A DNA stretch of 64,000 bases, taken from the NCBI GenBank assembly GCA_029246705.1, contig JAQWMQ010000031.1:1-64000 (forward strand). Reading direction: 5' to 3'. The notes beneath the pieces are model-generated. The model ran no database searches. It worked only from the letters and a program-made list of their open reading frames with translations, and had not been told where the DNA came from. This stretch comes from Phycisphaerales bacterium (GTDB taxonomy: Bacteria > Planctomycetota > Phycisphaerae > Phycisphaerales > SM1A02). Shown here in pieces: positions 34,473-43,454 of this stretch. The position numbers were made by a program, and so were the translations under genes. Numbering within the stretch: the stretch's first letter is position 1; every line of letters begins with the position of its first letter.

Positions 34473-35993
34473 TCAGTTGGCCCCGGTCGCCGTTTTTTGC
34501 TTCACCAGGTCCTCTGCCAGCAGTCGAACCACCTGATCCTGGAGCTTCTTGGCGCTTCTGATCGGCACGTTGCCCGGAATATCGTTGCAGAGCACGCTGA
34601 AGGCGTATTGCCGGTCATCGGGTCCGGTCACCACGCCGCTCAGGCAGCTGACTCCATTGATGTAGCCGGTCTTGCAGTCCACCCGGACTCCGTTGGGAAG
34701 ACCTGCCCCTCGGCTGCGGACGGTGCCGGTACTGCCCACCTTGGCGAGGCTCTCCAGGTAGATCGGCCCGAGTTCCGGGTCCCGGCTCAGCGAGCTCAGC
34801 CAGGCGGTGGTCATCTCCGCGGTGATCCGGTTCTTGCGACTCAGGCCCGATCCATCGGCGGCCTGGAATGCCTTCGCGTGTTCGGGGCCCAGTCGCTCTC
34901 GAACCACCATTCGGACCGCTCGGGTGCCGTTGGTCCAGGAACCGGGATCGTCCTCCACGTCATGCCCGAGCATCTTGCAGAGCGATTCCGCGTAGAGATT
35001 CTGGCTGTCGGTGTTGCATCGGGTGATCAGGGTCGCGATCGGGGTGTTGAAGGTGGGGGTGATCTTTTTGCCGCTGGCAGCGGGATCGTTTTCCGTCGCC
35101 AACCGGACGGTGCCGACCTCGATGCCCGCTTCTCGCAGTCGGTGTTCCATCAGTCGGGCGAGGATCTCGGGCATGTTGGACAGGGTGACCTGCACGAGGA
35201 TCGGTTCGCCGACGTTTCCGTAGACCCTCAGGTTGTTTCGCCCGGGGAGTCGACTGACCCCGATGGTGGTGGTGTCCTTCTTTCCCTGCCGGTTGGTGGC
35301 CGCCATGTTCATGTCCAGCCAGGGCATCCTTGGTTCGGTGCGTTGCACCTTCGCCCTGGACCCGTTTCCCGGATGCGCATGGATCGTCAACAGGTTCAGG
35401 TGCATGTTGGTGCCGGCGACTTCCGCGCAGTACTTCTTGTCGAGCTGGTCCACGGGCCAGTCCGGGTGGAAGTACTCCCGGTCGAAGATCCGGTCGTCGA
35501 TGATCACTTCGTCGAGACTGTCCACGCCGGCGTCGAGAATCGACTTGATCATGAGGTCTATGAAGAGATCGACTTCGAGACCGTCATGGATCCTGGATCC
35601 GCCGTCCGCCGTCGGCATGCTCCAGCTGGTTTTCTCCAGCAGCACCGGGTCGCCGAGGGCGGGGTCGCCGCTACCGACGAACCAGAGTCGCTTCCCGTCG
35701 ATCAGGAGTTCGGTCTGGGTCAGGAAGTCCGGACCGAACCGATGCAGTGCCGCGCCGCTGGTGAAGAGTTTCATGTTGCTGGCGGGAATCATCCCGCGCT
35801 TGTCGAGGATCTCGACCACTTCGCTCGAATCCGAGGTGTCCCTGACGCTGACCGCGACCACGGTCTTCCCCAGGCCTGCGTTTCGGACTGCTGCCTGGAC
35901 GTCCTTCTGGAGATCGGCCCGGGACGAGGTTCCGATGGAGGTGCATGCGAGGAGGCTGAGCAGGATGTTCGTGTGCAAACGACTCTTGAGCAC
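34473..35993 (-). CDS. dacB: D-alanyl-D-alanine carboxypeptidase/endopeptidase, PBP4 (S13) type
   Basis: Periplasmic peptidoglycan hydrolase that trims D-Ala and cuts cross-links. 506 residues from GTG at 35993. A signal peptide (MLKSRLHTNILLSLLACTSI) leads. The three penicillin-binding motifs are present: SxxK in IPASNMKLF near residue 70, SxN in TDSQNLYAES near 340, and KTG in CKTGYINGVSC near 440. The insert between the first two motifs is typical of the S13 family. An APC permease gene is 48 bases upstream on the same strand. The presence of the gene implies that this organism makes peptidoglycan. Confidence 0.92.
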   Translation of the reverse strand: MLKSRLHTNILLSLLACTSIGTSSRADLQKDVQAAVRNAGLGKTVVAVSVRDTSDSSEVVEILDKRGMIPASNMKLFTSGAALHRFGPDFLTQTELLIDGKRLWFVGSGDPALGDPVLLEKTSWSMPTADGGSRIHDGLEVDLFIDLMIKSILDAGVDSLDEVIIDDRIFDREYFHPDWPVDQLDKKYCAEVAGTNMHLNLLTIHAHPGNGSRAKVQRTEPRMPWLDMNMAATNRQGKKDTTTIGVSRLPGRNNLRVYGNVGEPILVQVTLSNMPEILARLMEHRLREAGIEVGTVRLATENDPAASGKKITPTFNTPIATLITRCNTDSQNLYAESLCKMLGHDVEDDPGSWTNGTRAVRMVVRERLGPEHAKAFQAADGSGLSRKNRITAEMTTAWLSSLSRDPELGPIYLESLAKVGSTGTVRSRGAGLPNGVRVDCKTGYINGVSCLSGVVTGPDDRQYAFSVLCNDIPGNVPIRSAKKLQDQVVRLLAEDLVKQKTATGAN

Positions 35994-36041
35994 GGTGGAG
36001 ATCCTTCTGGAAACTTTATGGATGGTGTCCCGTCACGACAT

Positions 36042-37517
36042 TCAGCTATCGGCATCCGCCGTCCGGTCGCTTGACGGGTCCCCGGAGTTGCTTCCGCCGG
36101 TGGGGTCATCGACGAGCGTCCTCCAGCTGGGGCGACGAACGGAATAGATCACGAATGGAAGCAGGGTGAAGACGATGAAGCCCACTGCGACCGTGGCGAT
36201 GTAGGTGATTCGGTCGTCATCCTTGACGTGTTCCGTGGGGATGAAGCCGAAGACCAGTGCGACCAGGCCTGCCGATGAACCCAGGATCGCGAGAGCCCAG
36301 ATCCCGAACTTCCCGAACGGCACCTGGTACCGGCGGGGCACGTCGGCGTGGCTGTATCGCAGGCGAACGGCAGCGGCGAACATCAGCATGTACATCACGA
36401 TGTAGAGCATGGTGGGGACCACGTTCATCAGCCAGAAGGCGTCCTGCACGTCATCCATGATCAGGTACATCGTCGATATCGCCGTGACGATCAACGCCTG
36501 GAGGATGAGGATTCTCTGGTGGGCGAAGAACTTGTTCTCCTTGTGCCAGAACGCCGGCAGTGCACCGTCGCGTCCTGCGATGAGCAGGCCACGAGTCGGT
36601 GCGGGTACCCAGTTGTTGACTTCACCCAGCATGCCCAGCGCGATCACCAGCCCGACCACGCCCACGAAGGCGCCGCCACCGATCTCATCGAGCAGCACCG
36701 AGATCGCCTGCATGATCCCTGCGGCGAGATTGATGTTCTGCTGGGGGATCACGATCGCGATCGCCAGGGCGATCAGGGTGACCAGGACCAGCGCGATCCC
36801 CGCGGACGAGATGATCGCGATCGGGTAGTTCTTGCGGGGATTCCGTGCGGAAGCGGCATTCGATGCCGAGGCCTCGATCCCCGCGAAGGTCAGGAATGCG
36901 CCGACGATGAACGACAACATCTGGGTGTTGCCGAAGTCGGGGACGAACTCGTCCCAGGTGAAGTCGATGTTCGACGGATTGCCCTTGCTCACGTGGTAGA
37001 GAGCGAGTCCGAAGATGAAGAGGATCGGGATGATCCGGCCGAAGATCGTGCAGACCTCGGCCACGATTCCACTGGTCTTCATGCCGAAGAGGTTGGTGAT
37101 CGTGATCGACCAGAACACTCCGTTGATCGCCACGAAGATGAACCAGCGATTGTCCGCCAGTTCCGGAAAGAAGCCGTAGGTCGCGGCCAGCACCATGACG
37201 GTGAGGATCGACGGGAACCAGATGACGTTCTCGATCCACTGCTGCCAGACCGCGACGAAGCCGAGTCGCTCGCCGAAGGCGGTCTTGACCCAGACGTAGA
37301 CGCCTCCGTCCTCCGCCCAGCCGGTGGCCAGTTCCGCCGAGATCAGGGCCGAGGGGAGCAGGAAGACGATCGCGACCAGCAGGTAGATGAAGATCAGTGA
37401 AAACCCGTACTCGGCCATCGAAGGAGCACCGTGGATGCTCGTGATGATCCCGGTCGTGATCATGATCAGCGCGAACACCGAGAGGCTTCGTTTCGGTGCC
37501 GACGACTTGCTGTCCAT
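36042..37517 (-). CDS. APC superfamily amino-acid permease
   Basis: Integral membrane transporter, 491 residues, about 12 helices. The first helices read SVFALIMITTGIITSIHGAP and AEYGFSLIFIYLLVAIVFLL; the GWAEDGGVYVWVKTAFGERL stretch is the conserved loop of the APC family. Layout and length are close to the glutamate/GABA antiporter-like branch. Substrate is not determinable. The C-terminal 25 residues are polar and disordered. It is divergent from a glycosyltransferase across a 334-base gap. Confidence 0.87.
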   Translation of the reverse strand: MDSKSSAPKRSLSVFALIMITTGIITSIHGAPSMAEYGFSLIFIYLLVAIVFLLPSALISAELATGWAEDGGVYVWVKTAFGERLGFVAVWQQWIENVIWFPSILTVMVLAATYGFFPELADNRWFIFVAINGVFWSITITNLFGMKTSGIVAEVCTIFGRIIPILFIFGLALYHVSKGNPSNIDFTWDEFVPDFGNTQMLSFIVGAFLTFAGIEASASNAASARNPRKNYPIAIISSAGIALVLVTLIALAIAIVIPQQNINLAAGIMQAISVLLDEIGGGAFVGVVGLVIALGMLGEVNNWVPAPTRGLLIAGRDGALPAFWHKENKFFAHQRILILQALIVTAISTMYLIMDDVQDAFWLMNVVPTMLYIVMYMLMFAAAVRLRYSHADVPRRYQVPFGKFGIWALAILGSSAGLVALVFGFIPTEHVKDDDRITYIATVAVGFIVFTLLPFVIYSVRRPSWRTLVDDPTGGSNSGDPSSDRTADADS

Positions 37518-37851
37518 GATCTGGGGTCTCCCGGAACCTGCCGATGCACGTGTGCCGGCGATGGCCGACGATCATGCGACGTTGCCGGGCAACGTGTTGA
37601 TCGAGTTCGTTCCTTTAAGCCTACCGGAGGGGATGCCTCATGTGCTTGAACCGACAAGTCCAGCCGTCAGAATCTCCGAATAAGTCCGGTACCTCCGGTC
37701 GCATCTGGTGAGAGATCCGTGATCCGGTGGCAAGTCTTGTCGATGAGACGGATATTTCCTTGCTTGGTTCTGAACGAGTCGCGATGATCGACCAGATGGG
37801 TCGAATTGGACCTTCAAGCGATCGAGATCCCCAACCTGTCGAGAGAGATTC
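37518..37851. other. divergent intergenic region, permease/glycosyltransferase
   Basis: 334 bases with no gene. Near 37581 GTTGCC and GCAAC form a short hairpin. ACCGGAGG (37623-37630) and CCTCCGGT (37692-37699) are inverted copies about 60 bases apart, which could be a looped structure or paired operator. I see no riboswitch I recognise and no clear promoter. Confidence 0.35.
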
Positions 37852-38982
37852 GTGAAAGTCGGCCTGGCCACCATTCACAACGTATGTTCAAGGCCGGCTC
37901 GCGGCGCAAGTTACATATTCGAGGCGCTGTCCTCCCGGGTGGAGCTTGAGCACCTCGGCGCCGAAATGGCCCGACGAACCCGCAGCGGACGAGCCAGTCG
38001 GTTCCTGCAAAGGCGCTTCGGCCGGATGCCGCGATACGCCTCGCTCGAGCGAAGCTACGCAGCCATCCTCAGTGAGCAGCTGAAAACCGACCAGATCGAT
38101 CTCCTGGTCGGCCTCTTCGCTTCGAACATCATCGCCCAGCTCGAGGTGCCGGAGGGGCTGCCCGTCGTCCATGTCAGCGACACCACCTGTCGTCAGCTGC
38201 TTGGAGGATCCGGTTACCCGGTCACCAACACCCAGCAGATGCGTCATCGCCTCGAGCTCGAACGGCAGACCCTGCTCCGGGCTGATCTCTGCGTCTTTCC
38301 TTCCACCTGGGCGGCGCGGTCGGCGGTCGATGATTTCGGTGTCCCCGCCGAACGCGTGCACGCGATCGAATGGGGTGGGGCCAATCTCAAGGGGCTTGAA
38401 CCACGCGCACGAAGTGCACCGTCACCTGATGCGCGCATCGAGCTGCTCTTCGTCGGCGGATCCTGGAAGCGCAAGGGACTCGATCGCGTCGTTGCGGCGA
38501 CCGAACACATCGCCAGCATGGGGCGATCGATTCGCCTGACCGTGATCGGCACCTCGGTTCCTCGAACGCATCGGAGCAGCCTGGTGCGTTCCTTTGGAAA
38601 GCTCGATCTCCAGTACGACCGAGACCAGGCGATCTACGAGGAGGCGATGCGCTCCTCGACCTGCCTGGTTCATCCGGCCCGCGCGGAATGCTACGGGCAC
38701 GCCCTGGTCGAGGCCTGTGAGCGAGGGCTTCCGGTGATCTGCTCGAGGGTCGGCGGCATGCCCATGATCATCCGTGACCGGGAAAACGGGCTGCTGATCG
38801 AGGACGATGACGATCCCGGCGAGCTGGTCGAGCGGATCCTGCAGGTCGCCGACGATCCGGAATTCGCCCTGGCCCTGTCCGAACAAGGGCGTCTCGCCTG
38901 GGCGGAGCGACTCTCCTGGCAGTCCTGGGCCGATCGTTTCATCGAACTGGTCACGCCGCTGGTGCTCGCTCGACAACCTTGA
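37852..38982 (+). CDS. glycosyltransferase family 4
   Basis: GT-B fold retaining glycosyltransferase, 376 residues, cytoplasmic. GTG at 37852 starts MKVGLATIHNV. The donor-binding half has LLFVGGSWKRKGLDRVVAAT, followed by the family signature around residues 275-300: VHPARAECYGHALVEACERG with LPVICSRVGGMP, containing the E-x7-E region of GT4 enzymes. The acceptor half reads VVHVSDTTCRQLLGGSGYPV. No other polysaccharide gene is adjacent, so the product is unknown. A strong terminator at 38990 follows. Confidence 0.88.
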   Translation: MKVGLATIHNVCSRPARGASYIFEALSSRVELEHLGAEMARRTRSGRASRFLQRRFGRMPRYASLERSYAAILSEQLKTDQIDLLVGLFASNIIAQLEVPEGLPVVHVSDTTCRQLLGGSGYPVTNTQQMRHRLELERQTLLRADLCVFPSTWAARSAVDDFGVPAERVHAIEWGGANLKGLEPRARSAPSPDARIELLFVGGSWKRKGLDRVVAATEHIASMGRSIRLTVIGTSVPRTHRSSLVRSFGKLDLQYDRDQAIYEEAMRSSTCLVHPARAECYGHALVEACERGLPVICSRVGGMPMIIRDRENGLLIEDDDDPGELVERILQVADDPEFALALSEQGRLAWAERLSWQSWADRFIELVTPLVLARQP

Positions 38983-38989
38983 ACGAAAA

Positions 38990-39016
38990 CGGGCCCCGAT
39001 GAGATCGGGGCCCGCT
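38990..39016. terminator. intrinsic terminator (glycosyltransferase / tsf)
   Basis: A perfect 11-bp stem pairs 38990-39000 with 39004-39014 around a GAG loop, followed by CTT on the plus strand and preceded by a run of A (T on the minus strand). It sits between convergent genes and probably serves both. Confidence 0.85.
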
Positions 39017-39059
39017 TGAAGCAGATTGGATCAGGGGGTGATGCCCCCGGGTTTCGACG

Positions 39060-39890
39060 TCAATCCTCGGTCGAATCGGCTCCGACGCGCATGCGCACGA
39101 AGTTGAGGATCTTGACCCCGGCGGGAAGAATCTGGCCGACGGTCTCCTTCTCGAGCTTGACGTACTTCTGGCCGATCAGCGTGTTGTCCTCGAGGAACTT
39201 CCGCATCTTGCCTTCGGCGATCTTGCCGGCGATCTCCTCGGGCTTGCCGAGGTCCATCGCTTCCTTGGTCGCTTCGGCTCGCTTCGCTTCCACGATCTCC
39301 GAGGGGAGGCCGTGTTCGTCGACGGCGAGCGGAGTGGGGACGTGCGCGGCAACGTGCTGGCAGATGCCGGTGGCGAGGTCTTCCGGGACCGCGCCGTCGA
39401 ACTGCACCAGCACGCCGAGCTTGCCGTCGTGGTGGATGTACTTGCCGAAGGAGTCGCCCTTGAAGGCGATGCCCTTGCCGAATGAGATGTTTTCGCCGGT
39501 GGTGATGCGTACCTCGTCGAGGGCGGCCTTCATGGCATCGGTGAACTCGATGTCGGTGGGACCGTCTCCGGTCGCCTGGTCGATCGACTCACGTGCTGCG
39601 TTGTCGGCCATCTCGATGAAGGAATCGTTTCGGGCGGTGAAGTCGGTCTCTGCCCGAACTTCGAGGATCGCGGCTCCGTTTCCGGAGACCTCGATGGAGA
39701 TTCGACCCTCGCCTGCGGCTCGGTCGGTGCGTTCGTCCATCTTGCCCTTGAGCTTGGCGCGAAGCGCGGCTTCTGCTGCCGCCATGTCGCCACCATTCTC
39801 AACGAGGGCCTTCTTGCAATCCATCATGCCCAGGCCGGTCTTCTGCCTGAGGGCCATTACGTCCTTGGCGCTGATATCTGCGGTTGCCAT
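39060..39890 (-). CDS. tsf: translation elongation factor Ts
   Basis: Nucleotide exchange factor for EF-Tu. 276 residues. It starts MATADISAKDVMALRQKTGL with the UBA-like domain (GMMDCKKALVENGGDMAAAE), then the EF-Tu contact motif ETDFTARNDSF and the dimerisation or core region. It lies 82 bases downstream of rpsB, the standard rpsB-tsf order. No pyrH or frr follows; the next gene is the convergent glycosyltransferase. Confidence 0.97.
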   Translation of the reverse strand: MATADISAKDVMALRQKTGLGMMDCKKALVENGGDMAAAEAALRAKLKGKMDERTDRAAGEGRISIEVSGNGAAILEVRAETDFTARNDSFIEMADNAARESIDQATGDGPTDIEFTDAMKAALDEVRITTGENISFGKGIAFKGDSFGKYIHHDGKLGVLVQFDGAVPEDLATGICQHVAAHVPTPLAVDEHGLPSEIVEAKRAEATKEAMDLGKPEEIAGKIAEGKMRKFLEDNTLIGQKYVKLEKETVGQILPAGVKILNFVRMRVGADSTED

Positions 39891-39972
39891 CGTGATCGTT
39901 GTCCCGTCAATTAGTGGATGTGGGGTTCAGTCCCGAGGAAACCCCGGGACGCCTGTCCGTCGATGCTGCAAT

Positions 39973-40833
39973 TCAGCCGTCGGTGGCTGCAGGCACTTCC
40001 TGGTCGGTGGATTCGGTCGTTTCGGTGGGGGCGGGGGTTGCGGGTTCGTCGGCACGGAACTTCGCCCGGCTGGATCGCCGTCGCGAGGGAGCGCCTTCGC
40101 CTGCTTCGCCGCCTTCGGCACCTTCACCCCTGGGCGTGTCGTCCTTCTGGGGACGCATGGCTCGTCCGTCCACGACCGCGGCACACAGTTCGCGAACCAC
40201 GACGTCGATCGAACGCATGGAGTCGTCGTTGCCGGGGATCGGGATGTCCGCGTATTCGGGGTCGCCGTCGGTGTCGATCAGGCAGATGGTGGGGATGCCC
40301 AGGTTACGTGCCTCTCGAAGCGCGTTGACTTCGCGGTTGACGTCGATCGCAATGACCGCTCCGGGGAGCTTGGACATGTTGCGGATGCCGTTGAGGTTGC
40401 GGTGGATCTTCTTCATCTCGCGCATCAGCTGAGATTCCATCTTCTTCGAGTAGGTCTTGATCTCACCGCTCTCGACGAGCGCTTCGAGTTCGATCAGTCG
40501 CTTGAGTCGTTCGCGAATGGTTCGGAAGTTGGTCAGCGTTCCGCCCAGCCATCTTTCGGTGACGTAGGGCAGCTTGACGTCCATGCAGTTCTCCTCGATG
40601 GCGCTGCGAGCTTGTCGCTTGGTGCCGACGAAGACGACATCCTTGCCTTCCGATGAGATCTTGCTGATGAACTTCTTGGCGAGGAGGAGTCCCTTGATGG
40701 TCTCCTTGATGTCGATGATGTGGATCCCACTCCGCATGCTGTGGATGTAGGGGCGCATCTTGGGGTTCCAGTTGCTTCGGCGCTGGCCGAAGTGGATACC
40801 CGCTTCAATGAGTTCCTTGACGAGAGAGGCCAT
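39973..40833 (-). CDS. rpsB: 30S ribosomal protein uS2 with C-terminal extension
   Basis: Small-subunit protein that binds late and is needed for S1 docking in many bacteria. 286 residues from ATG at 40833, with GAGGAA upstream. The core reads LIEAGIHFGQRRSNWNPKM, FVGTKRQARSAIEENC and VTERWLGGTLTNFRTIRERL, and later PGAVIAIDVNREVNALREA. Residues 235-286 are a Gly/Glu/Ser/Thr/Pro-rich tail ending EVPAATDG that is absent from standard S2. A hairpin-rich leader lies upstream. Confidence 0.97.
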   Translation of the reverse strand: MASLVKELIEAGIHFGQRRSNWNPKMRPYIHSMRSGIHIIDIKETIKGLLLAKKFISKISSEGKDVVFVGTKRQARSAIEENCMDVKLPYVTERWLGGTLTNFRTIRERLKRLIELEALVESGEIKTYSKKMESQLMREMKKIHRNLNGIRNMSKLPGAVIAIDVNREVNALREARNLGIPTICLIDTDGDPEYADIPIPGNDDSMRSIDVVVRELCAAVVDGRAMRPQKDDTPRGEGAEGGEAGEGAPSRRRSSRAKFRADEPATPAPTETTESTDQEVPAATDG

Positions 40834-41229
40834 GTGGTTTCTTCCTCTGGCTGACTGCAGCGGCACCGGCGATTCATGAACGGAACCCGAGCGGGCATGA
40901 CTCGCCACGAAGGGCGCTTCGACTTTGCGGATTCACGTCATCCGGATGGCCGTGAACTGGTCACGAAACATGCCATCTCGAAAGGATCACCCGCACTGTG
41001 TCGAGAGGAACATCCCCTCGACAGGTGCTTGCGCGGCTCCATCCGTCATGGAGCCGCCCTCGCCCGGGTCTTGTCCGACCCAAAGGCGAAAGGACAAGGA
41101 TATCCGATTGTGGGCCATCGCCACAACCGATCGGCAATCTGACCCTCGATTCTGTCATCAAGGGCCCCGACCCCGTTAGGATGCCTGACCGGCTGGATCA
41201 TGACGTCCAGCCCGGTTTCGGAGACCCTC
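40834..41229. other. divergent region with two strong hairpins, likely rpsB leader
   Basis: 396 bases without a gene. TGTCGAG (40999-41005) pairs with CTCGACA (41017-41023), with further G-C pairs inside. GCGGCTCCAT (41033-41042) pairs with ATGGAGCCGC (41048-41057), a perfect 10-bp stem with a CCGTC loop. Both are 165-225 bases upstream of rpsB and would be in its 5' leader if transcription starts beyond 41060. The known S2 leader motif of Gammaproteobacteria regulates this operon, but I cannot show that this is the same structure. Confidence 0.45.
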
Positions 41230-42642
41230 ATGCTGGGCAAGGTATTCAAGGCCTACGACGTTCGGGCCATCGTGCCGAAACCACTCACGGAGCGCCTGGC
41301 GTGGCAGATTGGCTACGGAGCCGCCATGTATCTCCGGGAATCAGCCCAAAAAGCCGGTTTTGACGACCCCATGATGCGTCATCTGGCCGTCGGTCGCGAT
41401 CCTCGCCCGACCTCGCCTCTGCTGGCCGAAATGCTCATCGAGGGGATCCAGGCCGCAGGCGTCTCGGTTATCGACCTCGGAGTGGTCGACACGCCGATGG
41501 TCTACTTTGCCGTCAACCACCTGGCGTGTGCCGGCGGGATCCAGGTCACCGCGAGCCACAACCCCGTGAAATACAACGGGTTCAAGTTCTGCGGGATGAA
41601 GGGCCGGCCGATCGGCACCGGCACCGGCCTGGAATCGATCCGTGACGAGGCGGCCCTGGTCGACCCGGACCGGGTCGACGCAGGTTCCGGCCGCAGTGAG
41701 GCCCGTGATCTCTGGGACAACTATGCCGCTCGACTGCATGCACTGCTGAAGGAAGAGGCGCCCAACGGACTCGATGCGGAGCGGGGTCGCCCCCTGAAGG
41801 TCGTGATCGATGCCTCCAACGGTTCTGCGGGTGCCATGGTTCCCAGGGTGTTCGATGGAATCAAGGGGTTGGAGATCATCCCCTTGAACTTCGAACATGG
41901 GGACGGGCACTTCGCCCATGAGCCCAATCCACTCGTGGAAAGCAATCTTGATTCACTGCGCGCGGTCGTGACCGATCAGGGAGCCGACTTCGGTGTCTGC
42001 TTCGATGGTGACGCCGACCGCTGCGTCGTCGTCGACGAGTTGGGACGTACGGTGGGGGGTGACCTCCTGACGGCCTGGCTCGCCGAAACGATCCTCGAAC
42101 GACATCCGGGGGCTTCGATCATCTACGACCTGCGTTCCAGCCGCATCGTGCCGGAACGGATCGTCGAACTCGGCGGAACGCCGGTTCCGAGCCGGGTCGG
42201 TCACGTCTTCATGAAGGCGGCGCTCGCCGAGCACTCGGCGGTCTTCGGTGGCGAGCTTTCGGGTCACTTCTACTTCAGCGACATGTTCGGTGCCGACAGT
42301 GGTGCGCGTGCGTTCGTCTCGGTGCTCGGCGCACTCGCCCGTTCCAGCGGTCCGCTCTCCGAGCAGGTCGACAGACTTCGGGTCTATGCCCAGTCCGGCG
42401 AAGTGAACTTTCAGAACGCCGAGATCGAGGACACCCTCCTCGGCCTTCGAAAGACCTACTCCGATGCCGAGTTCGGTGAGATGGACGGCCTGAGCATCGA
42501 CACCGGTGACTGGTGGGCGAACATTCGTGCCAGCAACACCGAGCCGCTTCTTCGGCTGAACGTCGAAGCCGCCGACGAGGAGACGGTCGCCGCCGCACTG
42601 GCGGAGCTGGGCCGGTTCCTCGGCAAGCGTGTGAAGCACTGA
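41230..42642 (+). CDS. phosphomannomutase/phosphoglucomutase
   Basis: Interconverts hexose 1- and 6-phosphates through a phosphoserine. 470 residues. ATG at 41230 is favoured by GGAG six bases upstream; an earlier ATG at 41200 is possible. Motifs: FKAYDVRAIVP at the start, the phosphoserine loop IQVTASHNPVKYNGFKFCG near residue 105, the metal loop DFGVCFDGDADRCVVVD near residue 255, the sugar loop GGELSGHFYF and the phosphate loop RASNTEPLLRLN. This is the ManB/AlgC branch. It is followed closely by a TauE/SafE permease. Confidence 0.94.
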   Translation: MLGKVFKAYDVRAIVPKPLTERLAWQIGYGAAMYLRESAQKAGFDDPMMRHLAVGRDPRPTSPLLAEMLIEGIQAAGVSVIDLGVVDTPMVYFAVNHLACAGGIQVTASHNPVKYNGFKFCGMKGRPIGTGTGLESIRDEAALVDPDRVDAGSGRSEARDLWDNYAARLHALLKEEAPNGLDAERGRPLKVVIDASNGSAGAMVPRVFDGIKGLEIIPLNFEHGDGHFAHEPNPLVESNLDSLRAVVTDQGADFGVCFDGDADRCVVVDELGRTVGGDLLTAWLAETILERHPGASIIYDLRSSRIVPERIVELGGTPVPSRVGHVFMKAALAEHSAVFGGELSGHFYFSDMFGADSGARAFVSVLGALARSSGPLSEQVDRLRVYAQSGEVNFQNAEIEDTLLGLRKTYSDAEFGEMDGLSIDTGDWWANIRASNTEPLLRLNVEAADEETVAAALAELGRFLGKRVKH

Positions 42643-42652
42643 GGTCCCGGGG

Positions 42653-43450
42653 ATGAGCGTTCTGGCCTCCTTCACCGACGGCGCCCTGCCCGCACTCGAG
42701 CTTCCCCTCTACGTGATCATCATCCTCGCCGCGGTCGCCTTCCTGACCTCGGCGTTCTCCGCGATCGTCGGCATGGGCGGCGGGATCATCCTGCTGGGAA
42801 CCATGCTGCTCTTCCTCGACCCCTTCGTGGTGATCCCGGTCCACGGTGCGATCCAGATGGTTTCCAACGCCTCCCGTGCGACGGTGCAGCGCAAGCACCT
42901 CGCGTGGTCGTTGATCTGGCGCTACTCGATCCTGCTGCTGCCTTGCGGGCTGATCGCGATCCAGTTCGTGGTGTACGTGCCGCAGGAGATCCTCAAGGCC
43001 TTCATCGGGCTCTTCGTGCTGCTGGCCACCTGGCGACCGAAGTGGCTCCTGGTGGGCACCCGACCGCAGGCGATCAACGCCAACCGCCGCTTCATCCTGC
43101 TCGGGGGCGTGGTCGGCTTCCTCAACATCCTGGTCGGTGCGGTCGGTCCCTTCATCGCGCCGTTCTTTCTCAACATGGATTTTTCGCGGCAGACGATCGT
43201 CGGCACCAAGGCCGCCTGCCAGACCGCCGGTCACTTGGTGAAGATCCTGCTCTACGGCATCGTGGGGTTCGCGTTCCTGACCTACCTGCCGCTCTTCGCG
43301 GTGATGGTTCCGATGGTGCTCCTCGGGACCTGGGTGGGCAGTCGCCTGCTCGAGAAGGTCAGCGACGTCTCCTTCGTCTGGCTCTTCAAGACCGTACTGA
43401 CCCTCGTCGCCGCCTGGTTGATCGTCTCGACGATCATCCTTGCGGCCTGA
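42653..43450 (+). CDS. TauE/SafE family membrane permease
   Basis: Predicted anion exporter (sulfite or organosulfonate type), 265 residues, about eight membrane helices. The first helix pair contains SAFSAIVGMGGGIILLGTML, the glycine-rich family motif; the second repeat has GGVVGFLNILVGAVGPFIAP. ATG at 42653 follows GGTCCCGGGG, ten bases after the mutase stop, so the two are probably co-transcribed. It is convergent with the HAAS-like gene, four bases apart. Substrate is not known. Confidence 0.88.
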   Translation: MSVLASFTDGALPALELPLYVIIILAAVAFLTSAFSAIVGMGGGIILLGTMLLFLDPFVVIPVHGAIQMVSNASRATVQRKHLAWSLIWRYSILLLPCGLIAIQFVVYVPQEILKAFIGLFVLLATWRPKWLLVGTRPQAINANRRFILLGGVVGFLNILVGAVGPFIAPFFLNMDFSRQTIVGTKAACQTAGHLVKILLYGIVGFAFLTYLPLFAVMVPMVLLGTWVGSRLLEKVSDVSFVWLFKTVLTLVAAWLIVSTIILAA

Positions 43451-43454
43451 GCGT

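Noticed and set aside
34413-36074. 553-codon plus-strand frame
   Set aside because: Shadow of the PBP4-type gene with SxxK, SxN and KTG motifs.
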